NCBI GenBank assembly: GCA_038502055.1
Contig: JAXRKN010000043.1
Coordinates: forward strand, 6,758,001 to 6,822,000
Length of the DNA: 64,000 nt
Direction: 5' to 3'
From: Tanytarsus gracilentus
Taxonomy: Eukaryota; Arthropoda; Insecta; Diptera; Chironomidae
How positions within the stretch are numbered: the first letter of the stretch is position 1; each line of letters opens with the position of its first letter. This document shows, in pieces, positions 49,930 to 63,588 of this stretch. Position numbers and translations under genes: made by a program. The notes beneath the pieces are model-generated. The model was not told where the DNA came from. It saw only the letters and a program-made list of their open reading frames with translations, and did no database searches.

Positions 49930-52900
49930 TAGGAGCAGGTTGGATTTGAAAATATTTTAAAATGATAAAATTTGAAAAATACGTTAAAATTTTTGCGAAA
50001 TTTAAAATGTACAAACAGACAACGATTTTTTATAAATTATACAATTAATTTATAAAATAAAAAAAATATTAAGGTTTATTTCTGCGCTTCGATACCTCGC
50101 AGATAAGTTAAAATTTTTGCCCTACAATAAATAGCATCATGCAATGCAATGAGGAGAGGTTGCCAAGGCGGAGTTTCAATTGATGTAGGAATTTATTTAT
50201 TTACATTTCTCTCCCTTACACACTCTGGCAAACAGATACAATTGTCGTTTATTGGATATATATCGAGGCATTCTGCAACACAGCCCGAAGAAGTGTATTA
50301 TTATTAGCAATATCTGAATTTGTTAATCTCGTCGCTCTCTCGCTCTTTTTCATATGTCGCCTTTTTCCAGCTCATTCATTTCTACTTGCATTATCGTTAT
50401 TTGCGCTTTTTAAATAAACGACAACAGATCATTATCAATTATTTTGCAATTTTCGTATAATTTCTCTCTCTTTGGTTTTCGCTTGGCACTTCGTGATTCC
50501 TTTTTTATTATTTCTTTTCTTGTGTTCTTCTTCTTCATCATTCTCCTTGCAAAGGTTTTCCTCAACTCACTTACTTATTACTTGTTGGTTACTATATTAA
50601 GCGCGACAGACATGAGCGCACAGCAAAGCGCGTTTCTTCTCAGCAATCAGTTGCAGTATGTATACATAGTCGCACACATATATTTTGCATTATGCTTCAA
50701 ACGAGCTGGAATGTGAGCGAGTGTGAGACGAAAGAGATAAATTTGCACACGAGCAATTTAATATTTAGTCATCATCATGTGGAAGAGAGAGAGGTGTCTT
50801 TGCAATTTGCGATAGTTAACAGCTAGAGAGACAGCATACGAAAAAAGAAGAAGAAGAGGAATGAGTTATAATGGCGAATCATTTTCAATCGGTTTCGTCA
50901 TTAGACAGTTGACAAGGTGATTGAATAAAATATTTTTAAGTGTGAGAAGATTGAAAAGTTTTGAGTTATTTATTGGCGTTAATTTGTGGATTCTTCATAA
51001 CTATTTTAAATACGCACATGGCAATTATAAAAACCAGATTAAGGACCAACTTTAACCATATCAATTTCAGAATCATTTAAAATCACACATTTATCAAAAT
51101 GGTTAATGTCACTCGACTACGTTTAAGATTGATTAGAACTATTCAGGGGATTTTGTTTCACAATTCAAATCCTGCTAATTTTTGTGCTATTTTCAATCTC
51201 TTGTTCATTATAGTTTCAATAAATGACGACAAGAAAAATTCATTCTCGAAATGATGAAAAATTAAGTGATCCATCATAAGCGATGAATTACAACATACTC
51301 AAATAGCAATCTATTTCAGGCAGTTACAAGCAACATAATTTTGGCCTTTTTGAGGCTGCCACAGTAATTGAGTGAAAAAACGGAAGATCGAAAAAAAACT
51401 ATATGAATTAATAATAAAAGAGAGCCTAAATTGCCTGATGTTCGACTCGAGTGAGAGTACCATAAATGCACAATTTACTGGATATTTATTTAAGTTCATT
51501 ATATCTCCATTTGAGTGGATTTTAACATTATGACTTCATTCAAGCTCAGTTTTTGTTGAGTGGCTTGTTATAGTTCCTATTCATCATTTCACACTCTTCA
51601 ATGTACATAAGCCCCTCAAAATAGACTTTGAAAGAGCGTATTGTAATAACACCTGGAATACAATTTTTATTAACAAACAATTAACTGCTTAAATTGAATT
51701 CAATTATCGGTTGTGTGCATAAGAGAGAGAAAAATACTTAATTAGACCATTTCATGTGTCGACTATAAAAGTTAATCAATTTATAACTGCTTGATGATGT
51801 TGATGCTTATCGCATTTCAGAGAACGTGGACACGAGAGCAAGAGGGTCTCAATTCCATTAAAATCATAAAATAGAATTGTCAAATTTTTATATGAGCAAG
51901 GCTTTATGCATGTTGCGCATGTTTCTGTGGAAACAATAATTTTCTTTCTATAAAGATTTAATCGTTAGCCAACCACCAACAATCGTCCCTTAAGGACGAC
52001 ATAACAATGAAAATAGAAAAAATTAACAGGACGGAAAAGAATTTTTTTAACAAACTAAATAATTTTCTTAAAAATTTGAAAAATAAATTTTTAAAAATTA
52101 TGTCACCAAAAGTAAAATGACCATAAACACCACCTTTCCGTTCCAGCATCAATAAGTTAATTAATTTATCCTTTTGTGTATTGTTGAGGCAGCACATCGA
52201 ATTGAAACTTTTATAGTCAAGGAATTCTTTCTATTGTGGAACAAATTTAAAAAGAAGACACACAAACAATTCCCTTTTTATGATCGTCGAGCTATAGGGA
52301 CACACAATTGATCGGCGCTAAATTATTGTCTTGATTTATGATGATGCACATCACACATAATAGAGAGATTCAATAGAAATTAGTTAGAAATATTTTTCAG
52401 GTAGGTTTTTCAGATGAAATTAGCATCATCATGGAGAGACCATCCGAAGTTCTCGAGAAACTTGTTTTTCATCGTACAAACGATCATTTAATTATTGTGT
52501 ATTTGATTTTCGAACTTCTTCTTTTGTTACAAACGATGAAGAAAATAAAGACGTTTATCTCTAAATGACGATCGAATAAACCCTAATAAAACATACAGTT
52601 CGTCAGTGTATGAACATAAGGACGATGTAAAGTATCGCATCATGCTGTGAGGGAAGGTACTCGATCATTCTTTCTAACCCAAACAATAACACATTTCTCG
52701 AAGGAGCATAACATCGATAAATTGTAATCGAATTTATTTTTTCAAGAGAAAAAAAGACATTAAGTCTCGCATTGACACTTAATTAATAAGAAAGCTAAAT
52801 AAAGGAATCAGAAAATCGATTGGTAACACAATACGTTATGGCCTGAAAATTTCCAACGAAATAAAAAAACCAACTTACGAAGCAAGAAAGAAGAGTAACA

Positions 52901-53263
52901 AGAACATCGTGTTATGCGATCGTGAATGAGCGATAAGCAATTAATTATTGGACATTCAAATATGCTTGCTGCTCGAATCGAGAGTCGCAGTCTAACACCA
53001 CAAACTATCGTTGTTCCCTCTCGCCTTCCACTTCTACCTCCTCCGTTTTTAACTTCTCTCTTCTTTCCTCGCTTTTTTTTGTTTGAATCTCTTAATTTTT
53101 GTTGATATTTCTAACACGGCATTAACACGGGAGATTATAAATTAATTTTTCTTCTCACTTATTTATGAGAGCGCGATTTAACGCGGTCAATGGTGAATTT
53201 CATTAGCTAATGAGGTCGTTATTAAATTAGTCTGTTAAAATTTTCTCAACTCGATATTTCAAA

Positions 53264-53384
53264 AATGTTTTCATAGCAAAATTAAAATTTTTGAAAATAT
53301 TTTTTATAGCAAAATTTAAAATTGAAAATATTTTTATAGCAAAATTAAATTTGTATAATATTTTTTATCACAATTTGAGATTCT
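53264..53384 (+). repeat. decaying 30-bp tandem repeat, about 4 units
   Basis: Units start near 53264, 53295, 53325 and 53355. The core TTTTTATAGCAAAATT is best kept in units 2 and 3 and degraded in unit 4. Confidence 0.7.
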
Positions 53385-55283
53385 CAAATATCTTCATCGA
53401 TATCGAATCGCGTTAGAAATTTTCTCCTTATTTAAATACCATAAAACGTTGCACGCTGCGAGCCACATTTCTACCAAAAAAAAAGAAAACAAAATTCTCT
53501 CACAACACTGTCAGTCATAAACGCGCTATAAAACGTAATAGTAATGAAAGATTAGATTTCATATTGTAGCAGCAAATCATGTGAGGAGAAAGGTATGGAA
53601 AAACAACAAGAGAACACCCCTCGTTAAGTCATTACATTATAGACATAGATATGCCCATGGTCTCGAGAGAAATAACTTCTCACTCACTTAGTTAGCAAGA
53701 TATGTGTGACAATTAAATTATATATGATGGAAAGAGAGAGAGGAAAAATGAGATAAAGATAACAAGGCATAACGAAATAATTTCTCAACTTCAAAAATTT
53801 TATATATTTCTAATTTCCTCTTTGCACTCGATGATGAAGAGCAGCTACAGCATCACCATGATATAGGGCGCCATATGCGCACAATTAAATGCAAATAAAA
53901 TTTATCATGGATCTTAATTGCATAGGGAGGGTAAAAATATAAAAATGTATGTGCTTAGTTGAAGATTATGTTTGCACAAAAAATATTATTGAACGAGTGA
54001 GAGGAAGGCGAAGGATGGCTGAGTATAAGGGAGGGTTGGAAAAAAATTAAATGGTTGAAATTGCTTCGGGTTATTTAACATTTTATTAGCCGTGCACAAA
54101 ATGAAATTAAATGTTGCGCAAAAAGAGGTGATTACTTGCTTTTGATTGTAATATTGTGAGGGTGAAGAAAGCGCATTTTTTAAATTTTACTAAAAAAATC
54201 ATTATCGATTTTAATTAAAATTATTTTTAATCTGAATTTTAAAAATTTTCTCATTTTTCAAATTCAATGCTAATTTTTCTAAACGTTTTTCATTGTACGA
54301 TGATGACGACGATTATCACAAAAACGATTCGTTCGTCGCCATTGTGAGATGATTTTTCCTCATTCGAAGATGTATTGATTTACGCTATGCGAAGTGTTGA
54401 TGCTTGGATAAATATGAACATGCGCGCAGAGCATTTTTGGAGCGATATGAAAAAAAATAGCAAAGTCTGATGATAAATGGCATAATTTCGTTAATAAATT
54501 GTCCAAAAATTACCTCTCGAGCTAATTAATTGTTCGCTCTGGCACTCACTCATCAATACAGCAAATTTATCATTGAACGTGTGAGAGAAACTCGCGCACT
54601 AACTAGCCAATCAGTTTGTATTTACAGTTCGGTGTAAATTACTCAATTTACGGGCAAATAAAAAATGGCTGTTGTGTGCACATACCGCAGAGAGATCTCT
54701 TTTCTCACTCCTCTGCTTACAGTCTTAATTTTCTCTTACCATTTACACTTTTGTACATTTTTATTCCCAAGCAACGCTCGAGCGCAGACAAAATATCTCA
54801 ATTCTCCACATTTTTGTTGGGCTGAATGCATTCAGAAAAGCATTCCAGAGTACAAATTAACACATGTTTTGCTCTCTTTTTTTCTCACCTTCAATTTTAA
54901 ATCCTTTTGTTTGCACAACCAAGCGCGACATCGTCGCTGATGCTGAATATATAAAAAATGATAATTTAGCTGCGAGAATGTGTGTGCTCTAAGTGCAAAA
55001 ATGAATGAAAAACTGCATACAAAAGCGAGAGCGATGACGAAAAAGGGAGGCGAAGGAAACAAAGCGTTTAAAAAACAATTTCGAATCCATTAGGTGGAGA
55101 ACAATAGAATTAATGTGAAGAATTTGTAATATCACGGCTTATTAGAGATTTTTTTGTGTTTGCTCTGGACGGTGGATTGAAAAAGGGTTTTTAGATTTTT
55201 TTGAATTGATTGCTTCCGAATGTCTGTCTGAAAAAATTTAACAGTTTTTTAATTTTAAAAATCAAAATTTTGAAGAAAACATC

Positions 55284-55446
55284 AATTTTTTCGCTTACTG
55301 TGATAATCACTTTTTTGGTACTAAATTTTTAAAATTAAAAATTACGTTAAGAAGTTTACAGTATTTTATTATGTGAATTTTCATAACGTCCTTTTTAATT
55401 TTAAAAAATGCGTTCGAAAAAAGGAATTATCAAAGCGAAAAAACTT
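55284..55446. mobile_element. MITE-like hairpin element, copy B
   Basis: This is homologous to 49766-49929 in both arms and in the loop. AAGTTTAC, ATGTG and ATTTTCATAACGT are shared in order. The arms pair over about 70 bp, with TTTTTTCGCTT and TGATAAT at the outer ends. Confidence 0.65.
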
Positions 55447-58400
55447 GAAATCAGCTGGAAATTTTCTAAAAAAAATTAAATTAAAAAAACCGTTGAATCA
55501 ATAAAATTGCGTTTGAAACCCTTCGAGATAAAACTTTCAATTTATTTCTGTCTCCCAAACAAACTCAAATATCAGTGATTTGAAATCAGCATTATGTCTT
55601 ATATGTATTGCTATTCAAACACACATTGTACCCAAGTTGCCCTTTTTCTCTCTCGAATGAAATCAATGTGGAGTAACTGATGTGTGTAAATTGAAAGCAT
55701 CGGCATGTTTGCATAATTTTAAACGCTTCTCATGTTCAACATTCATTTAATAACTTCAAATATTTTCCACCCAGGGATACGAATTGTGTCCAATTTCACA
55801 AGTTATTTGCTCCATGAGAAAGAGATAGTAAGTTAGTGGTGCGGACGAGGTACAAAAAGTGAATATTTTATTCAATGAAAAATCATTAAGAATTCCTTTT
55901 TCTGCACATACTTTTTTTTTGCTCTCGACCCTCTGTCGGCTCCTCGTCCTTTTTCTTTTCATGTGTATATCAATGTGTTATTCGACTCTAGCATAAGAGC
56001 ACCACAGTGCAAAAAAAAGTCCGGCAAAGTGAGGAGCGGAATGGAATTATCGTTATTGAAATAAATCGAGAATCTCGAAAATTGGCCTTTTTTTCGCCAG
56101 TATTTGCTGCTTTTGGGGAACTCTTTATCTTTCACTCTCCGTTGTTCTTTTTTATTCTTTTTGGGTGATTGTTGAATGGCAAAATTGGTGATAAGTCGAG
56201 TTTTATGTCAGAAAATGTGTCGTTTGAAATTTAATTCTGTTTCCATTCTTCTTTCCTCATTTTTTATTTCGTTCTCTCTCTCGGTCCCGCATCTTCGCTA
56301 GACTTTTGGTCGCTCTAATGATGAAATACTTACAATAAATATCAAATAACTGAACAATAAAAAAAAGGGAGATGCTTTCGTGATAAGAGGACGATTGTGA
56401 CTGTTGTTGCGGTTTAAAGGAGGGCATTTGAGCATTAAAAAGTATAAAAATGAGATGAGATTTATCACTGGAGATTTGGTATCGATTTCAGGTCGAATTT
56501 ACTTTTCGCTGGTCAATTTTCTCAATGTTTCTCTAAGGAGCGATAAAAAGAGGCTTAAAAATATTTGATTAAAATTGATCCGAAAAGTAATTTCAAGCTG
56601 GTTTGCAAAAAGATTTATTTGAGATTTTAGAAAGTGCTGAAATTTCCAATTTTAAAACATTTAAAATTAAATCGCCATTTCCTCGGCGACATAATGCGAA
56701 ATAAATTTCCAAGAATCTCTCTAAAAGCCATAACTCAAAAGTGTACCATAAGGAAATGCCGCGGTTAATGCAAATTAAAATTTAATTGGTTGTTTTCATA
56801 TATCATTTTACTGCAAAATGTCGCAGATTTATGTACACGATATGCGGCATTTAATCACCAAAAAAAAGTATCCGTGCGGCGGTTTGAAATTCTCTATGGC
56901 AATGCAGTTCGTAAGGGATTGTAAGATAATCTTCTGCCTCTTAGTTACCCCTTGTTGTCGTGTCCTCATAATAAACACACAATTCACTCACTTCACCAGC
57001 GAGATTATCAATGAGACGTGTTATTTTTTAATTTCATATTTTATTTACCTTTTTCATATTTTATTTTGGGGTTGAAGCCAATTAATTTTCAATTTCTATC
57101 CGCATGCAACTGCCGTTTAATGCTATAAATTAATTCGACTTATAAGATGGTGCATTTTTTACAAGCGTCGCTTAATTACGTGACGTGCTTATCGAAATGT
57201 ACATTTTAATGTTAATTTAATTTATGCTTAGAATTTTTGATGAGCATGTAAGCCATACACATTGTTTACACATCATCAATGCTTCGTTATGGGTGGCTAA
57301 TAAAATACAGCATGAAATTATGTTGAGGATGTGTGTTGCATCAAAAACCTGCATGCATATCCTTTCGGGGGTTGTTCATAAATTAGGTGAAATTAAAAAT
57401 AATAGCGGAGCATTTAAATTTTTAAGAAAACACGAAAAGCTGTTACGTATTTTATAATTTACCCCATTAGCGTGCATGATGGACGTCGGGCAGGTAGAAG
57501 TGCAGCGGCATGCAAATTTCAAAAGATTCCTAGAAAATGAGCTTATTCCAAATCATCCAATTACACCATGAAATTAAATGTGGATGATTCCATTAAAGAT
57601 AATTCTCCAGCAGCACCATATGTAAAATTTGTATATCCTTTCTTTCTTCTTCGATTTCTTAAAGATTTCTTTCTATTCGGACTTGACGACCCACTGTCGG
57701 CACACTTTACCGTGGCAGATTGTTAAAATGTGCAGCATTTCTGACAGTAGTTCTTCTCTATCTCTTATTTCTTCTTCTTCGGGAGTCAATTATTTGCTTT
57801 TTGCCTTTTTCGGATTATCCTTTTACCGATGTTGCCTTCTTGCAGTTTTTTTTGGGATAGAAAAATTGAAAAGAGAAATTTTCTATGGGTGCTAATGCCA
57901 TGGATTTAGGATATATCGATTTCAAAAGAACGAGAGAAAAAAAGAATCTCTTTAAGCATTTTCGAGTTGATATCATTTATTAATTTACTGAAAAAATAAA
58001 CTAAAAGGAGGATTTAAAAAAATATTTTTCTTTCTTCTCATCTCTTTTGAACATTTTTTTTGACAGGCGATGTTGTGTATGTGAACAGAAGGGAAAAATA
58101 TTAGGACAATTTTGGCTGATCTGCTGCTGTTATTTTCTGATTATTATCGTCTCGCTTTTTTAATCAAATTAATTTCTTCCTTTGCTTAAAAAAATTTAAT
58201 GTCAAAACTCTTCGCTATTCCATTGAACACCTGCCTAGAAACTGGCGAGATAATAAAAGTAGCTTGAAGATTTTTTATTAGATACCATAAAGTTATAATG
58301 ACATCCTACCAAGCTTTTAATTATATTTTGGAAGTTTTATGGAAGGGAAATTTGCGAGTTAATTAATTAGATTTAAGCTCTGCTAATTGAACTGTTTTCA

Positions 58401-61400
58401 ATAAAAATTCTTTCTAAGAAAATTTAAATTAAAAAAAAATAAGTTGAAAATATTTTAAAATTTTTAAAAACGGTAAAAATTTATTTCTGGAACTCACATT
58501 TAAGATTTAACCTAAAATTCCCCTCTTTAAAAACTGAATTTATTGCAACAATTTCTCATTCCATCATCGATGAATTATTTTTTCACATAAATTTCACGTT
58601 ATTGTAAACATTTCTCGTATCATTAAGTCTTCATGATGCCGTGAAAACATAATGTTGATTTTTTTATATGTTCACTCATTCACAATATAATCATAATATA
58701 GCAACAGGCAGTAATTTTAAATATTTATCGAGCATCATTATCAACAATTAGCTTTGGCGTCATGTGTTCAAAAGAGAGGACAGAAAAGAATTCTTTTTTC
58801 GCCAAATATGGACGAGAGAGAGATGTGATATGAGATATTTTCGTACAGGTATCAGCAACGTAAATGTTTGCGAGATAAGAAAATTAATTTTGTGCCATAA
58901 ATTTCCTTTAAATCCTTCCGAGAAAGATTTTTACTCCCTTCAAAAGAGAAAATGTTAACACATAATTTGTTCTATGCAAATTTTTATCATCCTTTTAGCA
59001 ACCTGCAAAGCAGCAAGCGATAAACTAGGAGTAGCAGCAGATTATCTTTCTCTTTCTTCTTTTAATGACATCCTTTTTGAGCGTTTCCCACAACTTAACA
59101 TGATGGATATATGCAGTGACTATAAAAAGTCATAAAACATTCGAATGGATTATGGTTTTAGTAAATATTTATCCCTTTATTACATTCACCGTGATGCGTA
59201 ACTAATTCTAAAACTCATTGCTAATTTTTTTGTGTTCTTTTCCGAAAGGTTGAAGCGTAAAATTTTTGTTGCCGCCTTCAAAATTCTTCTTTTTAATCTT
59301 AATTGCATCACACAATTTTATTAATTCACTTCGATGAATTTTTGCAGTGAAATTATTGCCTTTCACATAACCCTCAAAGCTGTCGCTTATTAATAAATTA
59401 TTAAATGATAAATTGACTGTAAATTATAAGATTTAACAGCTTTAACTACATCACCTCGATAATATGCTGGTCGATGTCATACAAATCACGCAATCGTCCA
59501 TTAAAAATTGCCCCAGACATTTTGGTCTCTTGCAGAAAAAAAAAATTAAAATTAAACGCTGCTAATTAAATACTTAACGCGCTTAAAATTATCGATTGTA
59601 TGTTTTTTTCTTGCCCTCTTCGGAATAATTTTCTTCATCAATGGAGAGTTAAGTAAAAATTAGTATAGTTTGTCCGCCATCGACAATAACCGTTCATTCT
59701 TCTCAATTTATACACTGCCAGACACGACACTGATTAAATTAAATTGGGCCCTCTCAATTAATTATGTGCTCAATATAATTAAAAGCCATTTTCGTCTCCG
59801 TTTAACTTTTGTAGCGCTTTTTTTATCGATGTGCTTAATGAGCTGTTGGTCGCTTTGTGTCTTGAAATACAAATTGATAAATTAATTTTACAAATTTTTT
59901 TAAATCTAAGTTACCTACTTAAAAATGCGCCTTAACACATCCACTCACTTGGTTATAGATTTTGTGTGTCCGTCTCTTTCGCGTGTGCTGGTTGTCTGGT
60001 GCCTCAATCTCTTCCTCTCCTTTTTTTACAAAAGAAAGAAAATGAAACGAAAATTAAATTAATTGATTTAAAAGAGCGAGCACGATTCCCGAAAAAAAAA
60101 TATTTAAGTAAGAGAGCGAGAAACAAATTATATTGGAATCAAATGATGATGATGATGGTGCTCAATGGGGTGAGTATGAGTGAGTGAGAGGGAGATGGGA
60201 GATAACAAACAGAAAAATTTAAAATTGTATCTAATTTTTTTCACCTCTCCTTTGTTAATAATGACAAGCATTGCATTGTCATGATTAATGAATGATAATT
60301 CACGAGAGGGAGAGAAAAGAAATCAATATTAACATAATCCATTCCTCAATTGTTATATTCCATCGCTCTACCAAATGGGATCTCAATCAAGCGCTCTTAA
60401 AAGGCGAAAAATGTAAGCTTAATCGACACTATACATGTAGCCCATGTACACAACACAGCATTGAAAACGTGTTCAATTTTCACTGATTATAATCGCTTTC
60501 AGATGGCTTTATTTACTTTATGAACAGGCCAAAATTTGTATATTAACGCTTTTCACAATTAGCTCAAGCTCCTCCCCGCGCACAGCTATCTTGCCTCGCG
60601 GTAATACAATTTTTTTTGGAGGCCTTTATGCGCTAAGATCCATAAAATAAATTTCTGACAGCTCCGTAAAAATATCATTAATCATCTAATTTCAATAATA
60701 ACATGTTTATTATGCTGTATGGAAACGCGAGAAAAGAGAGCTTTTATAAAAAAGTTTTCTTCTTCTTTTTTGTCGACTTTTTAGATGCCCAGTAAAAATT
60801 TTTAACTGTTTTTTTAGTTTCAAATTTTTTTAACCTAAAAATGACTTTTAAAAATCTAAAATTTTAAAATTTTTCTCTTAAACCCGTTTTAAAATTATAA
60901 AAAATGACAAATTTAACACAAAATTAAATTATGTTAGTTTGTCCTTAGGTTTATAACCTTACAAATATCTTTTAACCCTTCGCGCATAAAACTTTTTATG
61001 TTCGAGCGTATTAAAACATTTCATGTTCACTGGCCACTCCGTTATAGTTGTAAATGATTTATTTTTCCCTTTACCTCTCTTTTTTTTCGGATGATGGAGC
61101 CATGTAATGTGTGTTTGATTTATGATTACTTACTCACATTTTAACTTATTCTTTTTCCCTTCTTCTTCATCTCTTAGACAAACAATGAAAAATTATTAGA
61201 ATTTAGATGATCTCTTAATTTGAATTCACTCTCCTCTCTGACTGTGCGAGTTGCTGTGATCCCTCTCTCGCTCACACAAAGACGAATAGCCAATTTCATT
61301 TCATTTCTCATCTCGAGACCGTGTTGCCTCATTCTTCTAAGAAAAATGTTCTCGCGCGCGAGAGAGTCGAAGATAAATTTGTTATTTTCATTATTTGATA

Positions 61401-62547
61401 TATTCCTAATCCGATCATTACGCATTAAGATCGTGCGCTTGTGGTACCAATTTAAATTTGTATTGTTGTAATTATTGTACCGAGCCTAAACGACCTGGGA
61501 GGAATATTTTATTTCTCCATCTCTTGAATAAATTTCAAATAAAGCCATTTAAATGATTCTTTTCGATTTCTTAATTTGAGATATAAATTAATAGAAGCTA
61601 TTTATATTTCTCAGCTTTATTTGTTTGTTGAATAGATTTTTTTGTATCTCTCTGTTTGTTTTTTCTTTTCTTCATAATTTCTTTTTAATCTTTTAATAAA
61701 TATCTTTTTCATGATGATAAAGGAATTTATTATGTGATGAGATTTATGAAGAATGGAAATTTTTTAATAGTGTTTTGAAAGCTAAAATTTTATCTCTTAA
61801 AGAAATTGAAATTAAGCCACCCATAAATTTGTGAAAAGTTCCGAGAAAATTTTAAATATCCTTTTTGAAAAATTGCTCAGTCTCGAAAAATTTACCGCAA
61901 ATAAATTTCATCTTAAATGGTAGAAAAAGTCAATTAGTTTCTGAAGAAACGTCACATTTGGCCATTCCACACGGTGGATATCATATTCGGCTGTAGATCG
62001 TTTATTCAAATTTATGGGTTCAACGCAATTAAGCAAAAAATGACTTGATTAATCTTTACCAATTTTTCATACACACTCGAAAGCAAAAAATGTGATTTTT
62101 AACGCACACCTTTGTGAGAAAATAAAACTCTAAATTTGTGTATTTGACTCGCGGTGTACGGCTCGTTAAAAATATAAATATTTGTCAGAAAATCACATAA
62201 ATGAAATCAACAAAGTCGTTGTCAAAACATGTTCACATGGATGTCGAAGAATTTATGTTAGTTGGACACCGGACTATCGATAATATTTTTTTTTGTAGAC
62301 GTTAGGTGTGCTTAAGGTGTTAAATTGTAGCTTTAATGATGTTTTATCGAGTTTTAATTTTTTGTGCCAATTAAATTATTAAATTCGAGGAATTCCTGTA
62401 AGCAAATAAATATAAAGATCGCATGTTTTATATTTAGATTAATTATTTTATAATTTTCTTATCATTTTTTGTACCTTAATACAGTCAATTATATATTAAT
62501 AATATTTTCGCGCAAAAAAATTATCAATTAGATTTTATACACAAAAT

Positions 62548-62553
62548 TTTATT
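62548..62553 (-). terminator. candidate poly(A) signal of ems
   Basis: There is an AATAAA on the - strand only 17 nt after the ems stop codon. This would be an unusually short 3' UTR; a more distal site may also be used. Confidence 0.4.
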
Positions 62554-62570
62554 TAAATATAAAACATTTT

Positions 62571-63588
62571 TCATGATTCCTCATCACCCGACATGCAATC
62601 ATCCATGTCTATGAGTTCATCTTCATCGTCGCCATTATCCGAACGACTACTATGATTTCCACCGCCACCTGATTTAGAATCGCCGTCTTCTTGCTGCATT
62701 CTTTTATGCTTCGTTCTAATTTTTGAGGAAGAGAGGGAAAAAAATTAATTAACTTTGAAGATTATTAATTTAATTTTTTTTAAATTACCTTCTATTCTGG
62801 AACCATACTTTGACCTGCACATGGAAATAGAAATAAGAAGAAAAAAATTCATTAATTGGATGATTTAAATTATGAGTTTATGGGGGTCATTGGTAAATCG
62901 TGTAAATTAAGGAAAATTCTTTACATGATCCAAAGTGACCCTTACGAAAGAACCGAATTTAATCACGAAGATTAATAAATAATTCTCCAGCAGCAACAAC
63001 AACAACCACAGCAAGGCAGTTGAGCACTCAATTCGTTATAAATCATTGGAGAGCTCGATGGCTCGAAATGAGAGAGTCTCAAACTGCGCCAAAAAATGTG
63101 TAAATTCTCGAGTACATATATTTTATTTCTCATCATGCGAATATGTGCGAGAGTGAGATGGGACTAATGAGAAGCAAAAAAAGTATAAGAGCTGAATATC
63201 TCTTAATTTAAGAGCAATTTTTACTATGATTTATGTTCGCTCACGCCACAAGCAGCAGTGAAGATATGCTGAGCAGAGTCAGTGTGTGTTTTGCACTTTA
63301 AAAAGCCGTTTATTTGTTGTTGCTCCACGAGAGCTTTTATACATATTTTGATATACGTCCGCTTAATTAGATAGACTTTAGCTACGGTTCTATTAATTGA
63401 CTACCCATTAATTATTATTCCTTCTTATACCTGAGTTTCAGTTAGAGCTAATTGCTGTGCTAATGTTTTCCGTTCAGCACCGACGACATATTGATTGTTC
63501 TCGAATGCATGCTCCAATTTTAGAAGTTGTGTCGGAGAGAAAGCAGTGCGCACACGCTTGGGCTTGCGGAAAGGATGCAGGAGGAAGT
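62571..63588 (-). CDS. ems: empty spiracles homeobox protein, C-terminal exons (5' part beyond the window)
   Basis: This is a homeodomain transcription factor, a head gap and brain/tracheal patterning gene in flies. Three exons lie in the window: 63588-63431, 62814-62789 and 62715-62571. The first encodes FLLHPFRKPKRVRTAFSPTQ, continuing LLKLEHAFENNQYVVGAERK and ending in ALTETQ. The second, only 26 nt, encodes VKVWFQNRR, the DNA-recognition helix. The third encodes TKHKRMQQEDGDSKSG, a Gly/Asn/Ser stretch and an acidic tail DELIDMDDCMSGDEES, matching the acidic C-terminus known for Ems. The Ems-class residues HAFENNQYVVGAERK and HKRMQQED separate it from other homeobox classes. The first exon starts in phase 2 and needs an upstream exon beyond 64000. 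Confidence 0.95.

Larger units (their letters stand above)
43915..62547. other. 18.6-kb gene-free region between Pak3 and ems
   Basis: No exon with a recognisable product was found on either strand. Immediately upstream of Pak3 (43915-44050) is its 5' UTR/promoter. The rest holds repeats (listed separately) and scattered less AT-rich islands, for example about 47480-47760, 52980-53080, 56815-56960, 57070-57620 and 60560-60680, which could be regulatory DNA for ems or Pak3 or undetected non-coding exons. Confidence 0.5.
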
